Assembly (NCBI GenBank): GCA_026986375.1
Contig: JALSOQ010000013.1
Coordinates: forward strand, 1-64,000
DNA length: 64,000 nucleotides
Reading direction: 5' to 3'
Source of the DNA: Archaeoglobaceae archaeon
Lineage (GTDB): Archaea > Halobacteriota > Archaeoglobi > Archaeoglobales > Archaeoglobaceae
A model generated the notes under the pieces. The model was not told the origin of the DNA and did no database searches. It worked only from the letters and a program-made list of their open reading frames with translations. Every line of letters starts with the position of its first letter. Position 1 is the stretch's first letter. The position numbers and the translations under genes were made by a program. Below, piece after piece: positions 1-7,611 of this stretch.

Positions 1-262
1 AAACATCATTCAGCTTTAGAAGTTCGACGATCCGATCTCTAAAGATTATACCGAGTTCTGTCGTTTCGTAGTATGTGTTTCCACCCATCCTAACCTTTCT
101 AATAAGTCCTAAATCGATTAAAGGTGTTATCTGGAAGCTTAAGGTTGATTTAGTCTTATTTAAATTTCTCGATAGCTCTGATAGTGTTCTCGGATTGTCT
201 GTGAGTAATTCTAAAATTTTAAGCTTGAGAGGTGACGTTTTTAAAATTTCAGAGAACATCAT
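1..262 (-). CDS. Winged-helix (ArsR/MarR-like) transcriptional regulator, 3' part missing
   Basis: The gene runs off the left edge of the window, so only about 87 N-terminal residues are present. Translation from ATG at 262 (or the adjacent ATG at 259) gives an opening helix, then LELLTDNPRTLSEL, a recognition-helix stretch (NLNKTKSTLSFQI) and a wing (LIRKVRMGGNTYYETTELG). This is the order of a winged helix-turn-helix DNA-binding domain. The family is inferred from this pattern; any effector domain lies outside the window. The gene diverges from the interrupted gene at 366 and shares an AT-rich promoter region with it. Confidence 0.7.
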   Translation of the reverse strand, partial: MMFSEILKTSPLKLKILELLTDNPRTLSELSRNLNKTKSTLSFQITPLIDLGLIRKVRMGGNTYYETTELGIIFRDRIVELLKLNDV

Positions 263-365
263 AATTAATCTTCAGGACAGCCATAATTTAAATTTTTCCG
301 TAATAAGAGTATGTTTAACATTTTTCAATCTCGATACATCAGCAAATATAAATCGACGTCAGGTC
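263..365. promoter_or_regulatory. Divergent promoter region
   Basis: This is the 103-base gap between the winged-helix gene (minus) and the RecA-fold-like gene (plus). A palindromic AT block, ATTTAAATTTTT near 287-297, could act as a TATA element in either direction. It lies about 28 bases from the minus-strand ATG. The plus-strand start (GTG at 366) lies further away and would imply a leader of roughly 45 bases. Confidence 0.35.
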
Positions 366-901
366 GTGTCCAAGATCGATCCAAACACATACGAAGCTCT
401 GCTAAAACTCGTAGGAGATAGAGAAGTTCTGTGGTTGTCCTCAAATCCGTTTTTGGCTCATAAAGTCCTAAGAAATCGTAAGGCAAAAATATTTTCATTT
501 AACAGCCGGAGGTTCGGTTCGATAAGCGTTAATCCGACGAACTTGCAGGATATTTTGCTTCAAATTTGAGGAACGCGACTCCGGGATGTGACGCGATAAT
601 AACTTGTCTCTCCGAGCTTTTGGCTATCCACGGGTTGAGCAAGCTATACGGTTTTCTGATAAACCTGATGCCCTTGATCGAGGAAAAAGGTGGTATTACC
701 GTCGGAATGCTCGTTGAGGAGGGTCAGCCAAGGAGCGAGGAAATAATAATCTCTTCAATCTTCGACGCGACGTTTAAGGTTCGAGTGAAGGAAGGAGAAG
801 TCGTGTTCGACCCTATGACCAACCTAAACGTGAAGCCCACCAGATTAAGGTTTCTTGAACCCCTTTCCAACGAAGTAAATCTCGGCACTACTCTTCCTTG
901 A
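366..901 (+). pseudogene. Small RecA-fold-like protein interrupted by a frameshift
   Basis: Two reading frames together give one plausible protein. The first (GTG at 366 to TGA at 567-569) encodes an N-terminal strand-helix region with VLWLSSNPFLAHKVL. The second opens with TTG at 566-568 and continues with a hydrophobic strand (AIITCLSELLAI), a helix (LYGFLINLMPLIEEKGG), another strand and IFDATFKV. This is the secondary-structure order of the small RecA/KaiC-like proteins common in Archaeoglobales; no Walker A is visible. The break falls in an AAATTT tract, and one extra T would join the frames as DILLQ-I-LRNATPG. It could be a disabled gene, an assembly error, or two coupled genes overlapping by TTGA. 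The 3' end overlaps convergent rlmE by 57 bases. Confidence 0.5.
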
Positions 902-1423
902 AGCCTTCGGCGAATGGAACTTTTTAAACCTGAAGAACGGTTTAAATTCGTTGAAGAGATTTTGTATCTCCTCCCCTTGAAATATCTTTACCACAAAGCT
1001 ACCCCCCTCCTTAAGCACTTGTCTGGCCACGTTGAAAGCCGCTCTCGCCAGATCGATCGAGAGGAGGTGATCTATGGTCCACTTGCCCGTTATCTTTGGT
1101 GATGCATCGCTCAAAACGACGTCGAACTTCTCTCTGATCTTACGGATCTCGTTTAGGGTTTCCTCTTTGGTTATGTCCCCTCTTACGAACGTAACCCCCT
1201 CTATAGGCTTCATCGGGTTTATGTCCACCGCCACCACCTTAGCCCCCAGCTCTACGGCAACCTGACTCCATCCTCCCGGAGATGCTCCCAAGTCGAGAAC
1301 CCAGTCCCCGTCCCTTATGAGCTTGAACGTTCTGTTCATCTGAAGGAGCTTGAAAGCGGCCCTGCTTCTATATCCCAACTTCTTAGCCTGCCAGTAGTAG
1401 TAATCTCTGTGATCTCTCGCCAT
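845..1423 (-). CDS. rlmE: 23S rRNA 2'-O-ribose U methyltransferase RlmE/FtsJ
   Basis: This 192-residue Rossmann-fold methyltransferase should transfer a methyl group from SAM to a ribose 2'-OH of a uridine in 23S rRNA. The SAM-binding motif is VLDLGASPGGWSQ (residues 42-54). The K-D-K-E catalytic tetrad of the FtsJ family can be read as K25, D106, K146 and E181. Length matches the bacterial and archaeal family. The C-terminal EIYFVGKGF is the usual family ending, so the 57-base overlap with the convergent gene reflects extension of that gene, not of rlmE. ATG at 1423 is in a good family context (MARDHRDYYYWQAKKLGYRSRAAFKL). Confidence 0.93.
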   Translation of the reverse strand: MARDHRDYYYWQAKKLGYRSRAAFKLLQMNRTFKLIRDGDWVLDLGASPGGWSQVAVELGAKVVAVDINPMKPIEGVTFVRGDITKEETLNEIRKIREKFDVVLSDASPKITGKWTIDHLLSIDLARAAFNVARQVLKEGGSFVVKIFQGEEIQNLFNEFKPFFRFKKFHSPKASRKSSAEIYFVGKGFKKP

Positions 1424-1456
1424 AAACTCGAGTTCTATACGGGAAAAATATAAGAT

Positions 1457-2128
1457 TTAGGGTTCGATCAGAGTTCCTATTTCGAATTCACCTCTTGCGG
1501 CCCTCCTTATGTTATCCGGTTCCCCTAAGAACACTAACGCCTTAATTTTGCTCCTTTGAATTATCTTTATAGCCAGAATGTCGAGGGGATAGTTTCCTCC
1601 CGCCTCTGACGAAAGTCTTAGGATAATCTTAAGCAGATCATCGGCTTTTATTCTGTCGAATCGCTTTGCTTTAGGATTTTTTTTCGGATCGTCCGAATAT
1701 ATTCCGTCCACGGATGTGGCATTAAGCAGTATATCCGCGTTTACGAACTCCGTAAGGAGTGCTGAAGTAGCGTCCGTCGTATGCCCGGGAAATGTTCCTC
1801 CCATAACGACGATGTCGTGATTTAAGGAAAGTTCATAGGCTTCTCTGAAATCTCTCGGAATTATTTTTGGGGCGCTTTTCAAAGCCGAGCAGAGAAGCAT
1901 GGCGTTCAGCCTCGTAACCTCTACTCCCATATAATCGCAGAAAGTGTTGTCCGCTCCTAACAGTTTTGCCGTCCTTATGTAATCCCTCGCAACTTTACCT
2001 CCTCCAACGACTACGAAGACCTTATTCTCCTTCGCTATATCCTCGATAGCTTCAGCAAATCTTTTGATCCTTTCGGCATTAAAGTCTTTCATCAAAACCG
2101 ACCCGCCCAACGATAGGACGATCTTCAT
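1457..2128 (-). CDS. pyrH: Uridylate kinase (UMP kinase)
   Basis: This 223-residue amino-acid-kinase-fold enzyme phosphorylates UMP to UDP in pyrimidine synthesis. It begins MKIVLSLGGSVL, the phosphate-binding strand-loop of the archaeal PyrH group. It continues with VVVGGGKVARDYI, GADNTFCDYMGVEVTRLNA, VVMGGTFPGHTTDATSA and LLNATSVDGIYSDDPKKNP. The open frame extends 27 codons upstream. The start at 2128 is preferred because family homology begins there and a TATA-like ATTTAATA box lies about 25 bases upstream (near 2150-2157), inside the extension. That arrangement predicts a leaderless message. It lies immediately upstream of rlmE on the same strand, with a 33-base gap. Confidence 0.92.
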   Translation of the reverse strand: MKIVLSLGGSVLMKDFNAERIKRFAEAIEDIAKENKVFVVVGGGKVARDYIRTAKLLGADNTFCDYMGVEVTRLNAMLLCSALKSAPKIIPRDFREAYELSLNHDIVVMGGTFPGHTTDATSALLTEFVNADILLNATSVDGIYSDDPKKNPKAKRFDRIKADDLLKIILRLSSEAGGNYPLDILAIKIIQRSKIKALVFLGEPDNIRRAARGEFEIGTLIEP

Positions 2129-2276
2129 CCTCCGAAATTTGTGCGGCGGTATTAAATCTATTTCGACGATCGTCCTTCGCAAAGTTTTGCTGAGTCCTTT
2201 TAGCAACAAAATCCATTACAATCTTGCTAAGATAAGGAATAGCAAAGCTTTATCGAACGATTCAACTACTATCAAC

Positions 2277-2313
2277 GAAAATCGTAAGCTTAAGTCGATG
2301 TTTATCGATTTTC
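2277..2313. promoter_or_regulatory. Inverted repeat upstream of fwdD
   Basis: GAAAATCG (2277-2284) and CGATTTTC (2306-2313) form perfect 8-base arms around a 21-base spacer. The element lies in the 242-base gap between divergent pyrH and fwdD, about 60 bases before the fwdD ATG and just upstream of candidate TATA elements (GTTAAATAAT near 2339-2348 and ATATTAATT near 2349-2357). It could be an operator for the fwd genes; this is inference from position only. I see no gene in the rest of the gap. Confidence 0.3.
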
Positions 2314-2370
2314 ACATCCGTGCCAACTTCGCCAACAACGTTAAATAATCAATATTAATTCTGATAAACC

Positions 2371-2748
2371 ATGGAGTTCATTCTGATCACCGGCAGAACA
2401 ATGCATCAGGGTGAAACGATTCATCAGAAGTGTAGCGAGGAGTATATGAAAGCCTGCGCCATTTGCGAGATGAATCCGGAAGATATGAAGGAGATGGGCG
2501 TTAAGGAGGGTGATGTGGTGAGGGTCTCTTCGGAGGCCGGAGAGGTCGACGTTTACGTTAAGCCTTGCGAGGGATTGGATAGGGGTGTGGTTTTCATACC
2601 CATGGGGCCTTGGGCAAATGCGGTCATTCCAGCCGGAACCGACTCAACCGGAATGCCGAGCTTCAAGGGGATAAGGGTTAGAATTGAGAAGTCTGATGGG
2701 ATGGTTTTGAGGGCCGACGAGTTGGTGATGAGGTATGCCTACGATTGA
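2371..2748 (+). CDS. fwdD: Formylmethanofuran dehydrogenase subunit D
   Basis: This 125-residue protein corresponds to the molybdopterin-dinucleotide-binding beta-barrel subunit (molydop_binding domain) of formylmethanofuran dehydrogenase. The complex interconverts CO2 and formylmethanofuran at the start or end of the C1 pathway. Family features are the opening ILITGRTMHQGE, the barrel segment VKEGDVVRVSSEAGEVDVYV, and GVVFIPMGPWANAV followed by the GTDSTGMPSFKG loop. It overlaps fwdB by 14 bases, so the two are translationally coupled. Subunits A, C and others are not in this window. Whether the metal is Mo or W cannot be read from this subunit. Confidence 0.9.
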   Translation: MEFILITGRTMHQGETIHQKCSEEYMKACAICEMNPEDMKEMGVKEGDVVRVSSEAGEVDVYVKPCEGLDRGVVFIPMGPWANAVIPAGTDSTGMPSFKGIRVRIEKSDGMVLRADELVMRYAYD

Positions 2749-4057
2749 GGATGTTGTCTGCCCGTTCTGCGGATGCCTCTGCGACGACATAGTGGTTAGG
2801 GTAGAAAACGGTGAAATCAGGGAAGTCGAGAATGCCTGCAAATTCGGAGCTCATAGGTTCTTGACCGTAAAGAAGCATAGAATTAAGAGGCCGATGATAA
2901 GGGAAGGACAAGAATTCAAAGAAGTTAGCTACGAGGAAGCGATAGAGAGGGCCGTGGAGATACTGACTAATGCAAAAAAACCCCTCCTATACGGATTTTC
3001 ATCGACGAGCTGTGAGGTTCACGAGGTTGCGATTGAGCTTGCCGAGGTTTTGGGGGCGGTAATAGACAACACGGCTTCGGTCTGCCACGGGCCGAGCGTC
3101 TTAGCAATTCAGGAAGTTGGATATCCTTCGGTCACGCTCGGAGAGGTGAAGAATAGGGCTGATTTGGTTGTCTACTGGGCTTGCAATCCGATACACGCTC
3201 ATCCGAGGCACATGTCCCGCTACACCTTATTTCCGAGGGGAATGTGGACGGACAAAGGAAAGCTCGACAGGTTCTTGGTCGTCGTGGACGTGAGGAGGAC
3301 TGAAACTGCGGAAATGGCGGATCTTTTCATTAAAGTAAAGCCGGGCTACGACTTCGAGGTTCTGAACGCTTTGAGAACGATCCTGAGGAAGGGCGATATT
3401 CCGACGAATGAGGTTGGGGGAGTTCCGAAGGAAACCCTGAAAGAGCTTGTGGAGAGGATGAAGAACTGCAAGTTCGGAATAATATTCTTCGGAGTTGGCT
3501 TGACGATGAGCAGAGGAAAGCACAGGAACATAGCCGAAGCGATAAAGCTCGTGAGGGATCTGAACGATTACACTAAGTTCAGCATAATGGCGATGAGGGG
3601 ACATTACAACGTAACCGGCTTCAACGAGGTTCTCACTTGGGAATCCGGATTTCCGTTTGCGGTAGATTTCACGAGGGGATATCCTTGGTTCAACCCCGGT
3701 GAGACCGACGCAAACTCGTTGCTTCAGAACAGAGACGTCGATGCGGCTTTGGTCATAGCTTCGGATCCCGCAGCGCACTTTCCGAGGGAATCGGTCAGAT
3801 ATCTCGCTAAGATACCGCTTGTAGTCATAGATCCGTTCGAAAGTCTGACGAGCAAGATCGCAGACGTAGTTATTCCTTCGAAGGTCGTCGGGATAGAAGA
3901 GGAAGGTTCAGCCTACAGGATGGATGCGGTTCCGCTGAGGCTTAAAAAGATAATAGAAGCTGAAGGGCTGCTTTCCGACTTGGAGATAATGGAGAGGATC
4001 CTCGAAGGTGTTAGGAGGAGGCTGAGCAAGACGAGAGAGGCAGTAGCAGAGCGATGA
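2735..4057 (+). CDS. fwdB: Formylmethanofuran dehydrogenase subunit B (catalytic)
   Basis: This 440-residue catalytic subunit of the molybdopterin oxidoreductase superfamily carries the bis-pterin Mo/W site. The N-terminal [4Fe-4S] motif is CPFCGCLCDD (Cys9, 12, 14, 16), with Cys35 as a likely further ligand. The active-site metal ligand is Cys117 in ASVCHGPS, so this is the cysteine rather than the selenocysteine form. Later blocks CNPIHAHPRHMSRY and VIASDPAAHFP match the pterin-binding scaffold. The ATG at 2735 overlaps fwdD by 14 bases. In a sulfate- or metal-reducing Archaeoglobales member the enzyme would work oxidatively at the end of the C1 pathway or reductively during autotrophy. The direction cannot be decided here. 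Confidence 0.94.
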   Translation: MPTIEDVVCPFCGCLCDDIVVRVENGEIREVENACKFGAHRFLTVKKHRIKRPMIREGQEFKEVSYEEAIERAVEILTNAKKPLLYGFSSTSCEVHEVAIELAEVLGAVIDNTASVCHGPSVLAIQEVGYPSVTLGEVKNRADLVVYWACNPIHAHPRHMSRYTLFPRGMWTDKGKLDRFLVVVDVRRTETAEMADLFIKVKPGYDFEVLNALRTILRKGDIPTNEVGGVPKETLKELVERMKNCKFGIIFFGVGLTMSRGKHRNIAEAIKLVRDLNDYTKFSIMAMRGHYNVTGFNEVLTWESGFPFAVDFTRGYPWFNPGETDANSLLQNRDVDAALVIASDPAAHFPRESVRYLAKIPLVVIDPFESLTSKIADVVIPSKVVGIEEEGSAYRMDAVPLRLKKIIEAEGLLSDLEIMERILEGVRRRLSKTREAVAER

Positions 4058-4103
4058 TGGTCTGAGAAAAATCTTTAAAAAGCGGAGGCTTAAGCATGTA
4101 AGA

Positions 4104-4177
<74 letters not shown>

Positions 4178-4187
4178 AAAAGGGGCT

Positions 4188-4892
4188 CTATCCCATCGAT
4201 ACGAGCAATCCGTCCCTCATTTTAAACCTCCCGTAAACTGTTCCTTCACCGCATTGGTACTCTACCGTGAAGTTAAACGCATCGTCGAGGGAGTTTTCAT
4301 CCCTCCAAACCTCTACAACGATGTCGTAAAGTTCGCTCAGTAATAGAACCTCCAAGGACTTTAAGCCGAGCCTATGTCTGAATCCAAAGAGCGTAATCCT
4401 TTCGGGAAGAACGCTGAATAGATCTACGAGCCTTTTAAAAGCTTTGTCCTTTATACCTGTTAGAAAGTATTCCACGCTTCCATAAAGGATTAGGACGGAA
4501 TTTTCGTCGATCTTTCTTAAGTATTCTAAGAGAGATTCGAACTCCCTATCCAATTCGCCCTGCTCTATGAAGCACGCGAGATTTCCGTAAGCTACATCGT
4601 CTTTGATCCCTATCTTAATGATGTTCAAATCGTTTAAGGCATCTTCTAAATCCGGTTTGACTTTTAACAGATGGAAAACTCTCTTTAAATACTTGTGGTA
4701 GAGGGCTTCGGAGTATAGCACGAGATAAGTTTTTAGTTTTGAAACGAAGTGGGGGATTACGTGCTGAAGAACGAGGAGATCCTTAACGAGGGAGCTGTCA
4801 TATACTATTCTAACTCTATGCCCCTCAAAATTGGGCAAAAGACTCTCGAATTTCGTGTATTCGTAAACCGCTCTAAAATCCCTGGTCATCAT
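4188..4892 (-). CDS. Uncharacterised alpha/beta protein, possibly degenerate RecA-fold
   Basis: I do not recognise a named family. The 234-residue protein alternates strands and helices: RVRIVYDSSLVKDLLVLQHV, TYLVLYSEALYHKYLKRV, VLILYGSVEYFL, RLVDLFSVL, ITLFGFRH and ELYDIVVEV. This resembles the small RecA/KaiC-like proteins of archaea but lacks a Walker A loop. It has no signal peptide, membrane segment or metal-binding cysteines. Start at 4892 (or the next ATG at 4889) is supported by an ATATATAG box about 23 bases upstream, giving a leaderless transcript separate from elp3. The related-looking broken gene at 366-901 suggests a family with several members in this genome. Confidence 0.7.
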   Translation of the reverse strand: MMTRDFRAVYEYTKFESLLPNFEGHRVRIVYDSSLVKDLLVLQHVIPHFVSKLKTYLVLYSEALYHKYLKRVFHLLKVKPDLEDALNDLNIIKIGIKDDVAYGNLACFIEQGELDREFESLLEYLRKIDENSVLILYGSVEYFLTGIKDKAFKRLVDLFSVLPERITLFGFRHRLGLKSLEVLLLSELYDIVVEVWRDENSLDDAFNFTVEYQCGEGTVYGRFKMRDGLLVSMG

Positions 4893-4928
4893 AGTGATGA
4901 TGATACATTATCTATATATTTCTTTTGG

Positions 4929-6536
4929 TCAGATCCTTTTGACCATGTATTCGAACCTCTTGCGGTATCCGAACCTCCTGTAGTATTCCCTTACCCCCAC
5001 ACCGCTTATTATCGCTATTCTGTCGAACTCTTGCTTTGCAATCTCTTCAGCGGTTTTCAGCAACCTCTCTCCGAATCCTCTATGCTGGAATGCCCCTGCC
5101 TCTCTCCCTCCCAGAGGAACCGCCTTTCCGTAAACGTGCAACTCTCTAACGAGTGCGCAATCCTCTATTGCCTCTATGAACGGTTCGTGCGGAAACCTCA
5201 GCCTTATGAATCCTATCAAAGCGTCGTAATCTGGCAACTCGTATGAAATGAAGAATTCCACGCCCTTGGAAGCTCTGTATTTCCTTATCACGAGCTCCGC
5301 ACTCTTTAAGATTTCGTCGGTAATTCTGACGTTTCTCAGCTTGTGTCCAACCTCTCTGCATCTTATACACCTGCACTCGTATCCCAACTCCTTAAGCCTT
5401 AGGTGGATGAGCTGTCTGACGTTTCCCTTGTCCAGTCCTATCGCCTTTCCTACCGGTATGTCCCTCTGAATCCTCTGCACCCTAACCCATTCCGGAAAGA
5501 ACTTCTTCGCCCTCGCTATGAGCTCGACAACCTCATCCGTCGAATATGGCCGGTATTCTCCCCTTCTGAACATCTCGTAAAGCTCGGTTCCCTCCACCAC
5601 GAGCGTCGGATATATTTTGAGGTAATCCGGCCTGAACCTCTCGTCCTCGAAGATAGTTTCGAACATCTTCAGATCCCTTTCAAAGTTCGAACCGGGAAGG
5701 CCGGGCATGATGTGGTATCCGACTTTGAAACCGGAATCCTTCAGCAATCTCGTAGCCTCGATGACATCCTCAACTGTATGCCCCCTCTTAATCCTCTCGA
5801 CGAGAACGTCGTCGTAAACGCTCTGAACGCCCAACTCTACTTTAGTTCCTCCGTAGCGTAGCATCTCAACTATGTGCTCCTCCTTGGCGTAGTCGGGACG
5901 GGTCTCGAAAGTTATTCCGACGCACCTCGCCTTGGCTCTCTCGTTCTTCCTCTTAGCCTTCTCCAAATCCTTTTCTATCTTTGCCCTTCTTCCGAAAACG
6001 TTCAGAGCGTTGAATATTCCGAGCATGAACCACTCCTTGTATTCCTTCGCCCTCGCCGGAAAAGTTCCGCCCATCACTATTACCTCCACTTTATCGACGT
6101 CGTGCCCTATCTCCTGCAACTCCTTCAGCCTCGCCAGAACCTGTCTGAAAGGATTGTATCCGTGCTGGGCTCCCCTCTGCGCCGCCGGCTCAAGCCCTAT
6201 GTAGCTCTGAGGAGTTCCCCTCTCGACTCCTCCGGGACACATTATGCACTTCCCGTGTGGGCAAGGTGCCGGGGACGTCATTACGCTTACCACAGCAACG
6301 CCGGAAATCGTCCTAACCGGCTTGAGCCTCAAAATCGATCTGAGCCTCTCGTATCCCTCTCTACCCTTCCAAGCTCTAAGAACGTCAGCATCGCTCGGCA
6401 ACTTCGGGAGACGATACTTTCGGCTAACCATCTTTTTGATCTTCGCTATCTCCTCCTTGCTCTCGGCATTTTCCCTCAATATCCTCTCCGCTATTTCCTC
6501 GCACGCCCTTCTGAACATGGTTCTCTGAACGATCAT
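4929..6536 (-). CDS. elp3: Elp3: tRNA wobble-uridine modifying radical SAM/GNAT enzyme
   Basis: This 535-residue protein should install the 5-carboxymethyl-type modification at wobble U34 of tRNAs, using SAM radical chemistry and acetyl-CoA. The radical SAM cluster motif is CPHGKCIMC (Cys92, 97, 100), preceded by AVVSVMTSPAP. A long radical SAM barrel follows (FPARAKEYKEWF, GITFETRPDY, VELGVQSVYDDVL, GYHIMPGLPG). The C-terminal GNAT domain contains LGGREAGAFQHRGFGERLL and VREYYRRFGY, the acetyl-CoA-binding end. Archaea carry Elp3 alone, without the rest of Elongator. Start is ATG at 6536, or Met7 at 6518; a TTATATAT box about 20 bases above 6536 fits either with little or no leader. Confidence 0.95.
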   Translation of the reverse strand: MIVQRTMFRRACEEIAERILRENAESKEEIAKIKKMVSRKYRLPKLPSDADVLRAWKGREGYERLRSILRLKPVRTISGVAVVSVMTSPAPCPHGKCIMCPGGVERGTPQSYIGLEPAAQRGAQHGYNPFRQVLARLKELQEIGHDVDKVEVIVMGGTFPARAKEYKEWFMLGIFNALNVFGRRAKIEKDLEKAKRKNERAKARCVGITFETRPDYAKEEHIVEMLRYGGTKVELGVQSVYDDVLVERIKRGHTVEDVIEATRLLKDSGFKVGYHIMPGLPGSNFERDLKMFETIFEDERFRPDYLKIYPTLVVEGTELYEMFRRGEYRPYSTDEVVELIARAKKFFPEWVRVQRIQRDIPVGKAIGLDKGNVRQLIHLRLKELGYECRCIRCREVGHKLRNVRITDEILKSAELVIRKYRASKGVEFFISYELPDYDALIGFIRLRFPHEPFIEAIEDCALVRELHVYGKAVPLGGREAGAFQHRGFGERLLKTAEEIAKQEFDRIAIISGVGVREYYRRFGYRKRFEYMVKRI

Positions 6537-6639
6537 TCGTATCCGGAGATATATAATGGTCTTGTAGTAGTCGTCGAAAAATGCTTCAAAATCGAATTAA
6601 TTCGAAAACGTTATCTATTTGCTAAAACGTCTTAGCACC

Positions 6640-7599
6640 ATGGCGGAGAAGGTGTATGTTGTTGGACACAAGAACCCCGACACGGATTCTGTCTGTTCTG
6701 CGATCGTTACCGCGTATCTGTTGAACCAGTGGAAGGAGAAGGGCGGACTGATAAAAATAGAGGGAGAGGCGGTTCCCGTAATTCAGGGAGAGCCGAATCC
6801 GGAGACGAAATTCGTTTTGGAGAAGTTCGGAGTTTCGACGCCGGAAGTGATGACGGATGCGGAGGGCAAGAAGATCGTTTTGGTGGATCACAGCGAAAAG
6901 ACTCAGGCTCCCGACAACATAGACAAGGCGGAGATAGTCGCGATAATCGACCACCACAAGATAGGAGATGTAACGACACCAAACCCGATTCTGTTCGTCA
7001 ACTTCCCTGTCGGTTGCACCGCAACCGTGCTTAAGAAGCTCTTCGACTGGACTGGCATCGAGATTCCGAAGGAGATGGCAGGACTGATGCTCGCATCGAT
7101 TCTGAGCGACACCGTGATATTCAAGTCCGCTACTACGACCGAGATGGACAAAGCAGTTGCCGAGGAGCTCGCGAAGATAGCTGGAATAGAAGACATAACC
7201 CAGTTCGGAATAGAAGTGAAGTCGAAGCTTTCGGACGTGAGCGGGTTGAGTGCCAGAGAGATCATAACGAGGGACTTCAAGGACTTCGACATGGCAGGAA
7301 AGAAGGTCGGAATCGGCCAGATCGAGTTGATAGACCTCAATTTGATAAAGGACAGAATAGACGAGATCTACGAGGAAATGAAGAAGATGAAGGAGGAGGG
7401 AGGATACGCAGGAATATTCCTGATGCTTACGGACATAATGAAGGAAGGAACGGAGCTTTTGGTCATCACGGACTACCCGCAGGTCGTGGAAATAGCGTTC
7501 GGCAAGAAGCTTGAGGGCAAGAGCGTCTGGCTCGACGGAGTGATGAGCAGAAAGAAGCAGGTCGTTCCTCCTCTCCAGAAGGCCTTCGAGCAAATTTAA
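6640..7599 (+). CDS. ppaC: Manganese-dependent inorganic pyrophosphatase (family II)
   Basis: This 319-residue cytosolic DHH-superfamily enzyme hydrolyses pyrophosphate to two phosphates. The N-terminal metal site is VVGHKNPDTDSVCSA, the DHH motif appears as IIDHHKIGD, and the C-terminal DHHA2 region carries the SRKKQVVPPL substrate-binding motif. No CBS or DRTGG regulatory insert is present, so it should be the simple unregulated type. The open frame begins seven codons earlier. ATG at 6640 is chosen because the family starts at MxEKVYVVGHKNPD and a TATA-like GTTATCTATT lies about 25 bases upstream. It diverges from elp3 and converges on ileS. Confidence 0.95.
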   Translation: MAEKVYVVGHKNPDTDSVCSAIVTAYLLNQWKEKGGLIKIEGEAVPVIQGEPNPETKFVLEKFGVSTPEVMTDAEGKKIVLVDHSEKTQAPDNIDKAEIVAIIDHHKIGDVTTPNPILFVNFPVGCTATVLKKLFDWTGIEIPKEMAGLMLASILSDTVIFKSATTTEMDKAVAEELAKIAGIEDITQFGIEVKSKLSDVSGLSAREIITRDFKDFDMAGKKVGIGQIELIDLNLIKDRIDEIYEEMKKMKEEGGYAGIFLMLTDIMKEGTELLVITDYPQVVEIAFGKKLEGKSVWLDGVMSRKKQVVPPLQKAFEQI

Positions 7600-7611
7600 A
7601 TTTTTAAAAAA
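7600..7611. terminator. Bidirectional T-rich terminator between ppaC and ileS
   Basis: The 12 bases between the convergent stop codons of ppaC and ileS are nearly pure A/T: T5 followed by A6. Each strand therefore presents an oligo-T tract just after its stop codon, the usual signal for intrinsic archaeal termination. Confidence 0.5.

Noticed and set aside
566-569. Canonical -1 programmed frameshift site
   Set aside because: The tract around TTTGAG does not fit an X-XXY-YYZ heptamer in the zero frame.
5874-6635. 253-residue plus-strand frame opposite elp3
   Set aside because: Antisense shadow of the radical SAM domain; low-complexity Leu/Ser/Arg sequence.
6622-7593. 323-residue minus-strand frame opposite ppaC
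   Set aside because: Exact antisense of a clearly conserved pyrophosphatase; composition is Leu/Arg/His-rich mirror sequence with no domain.
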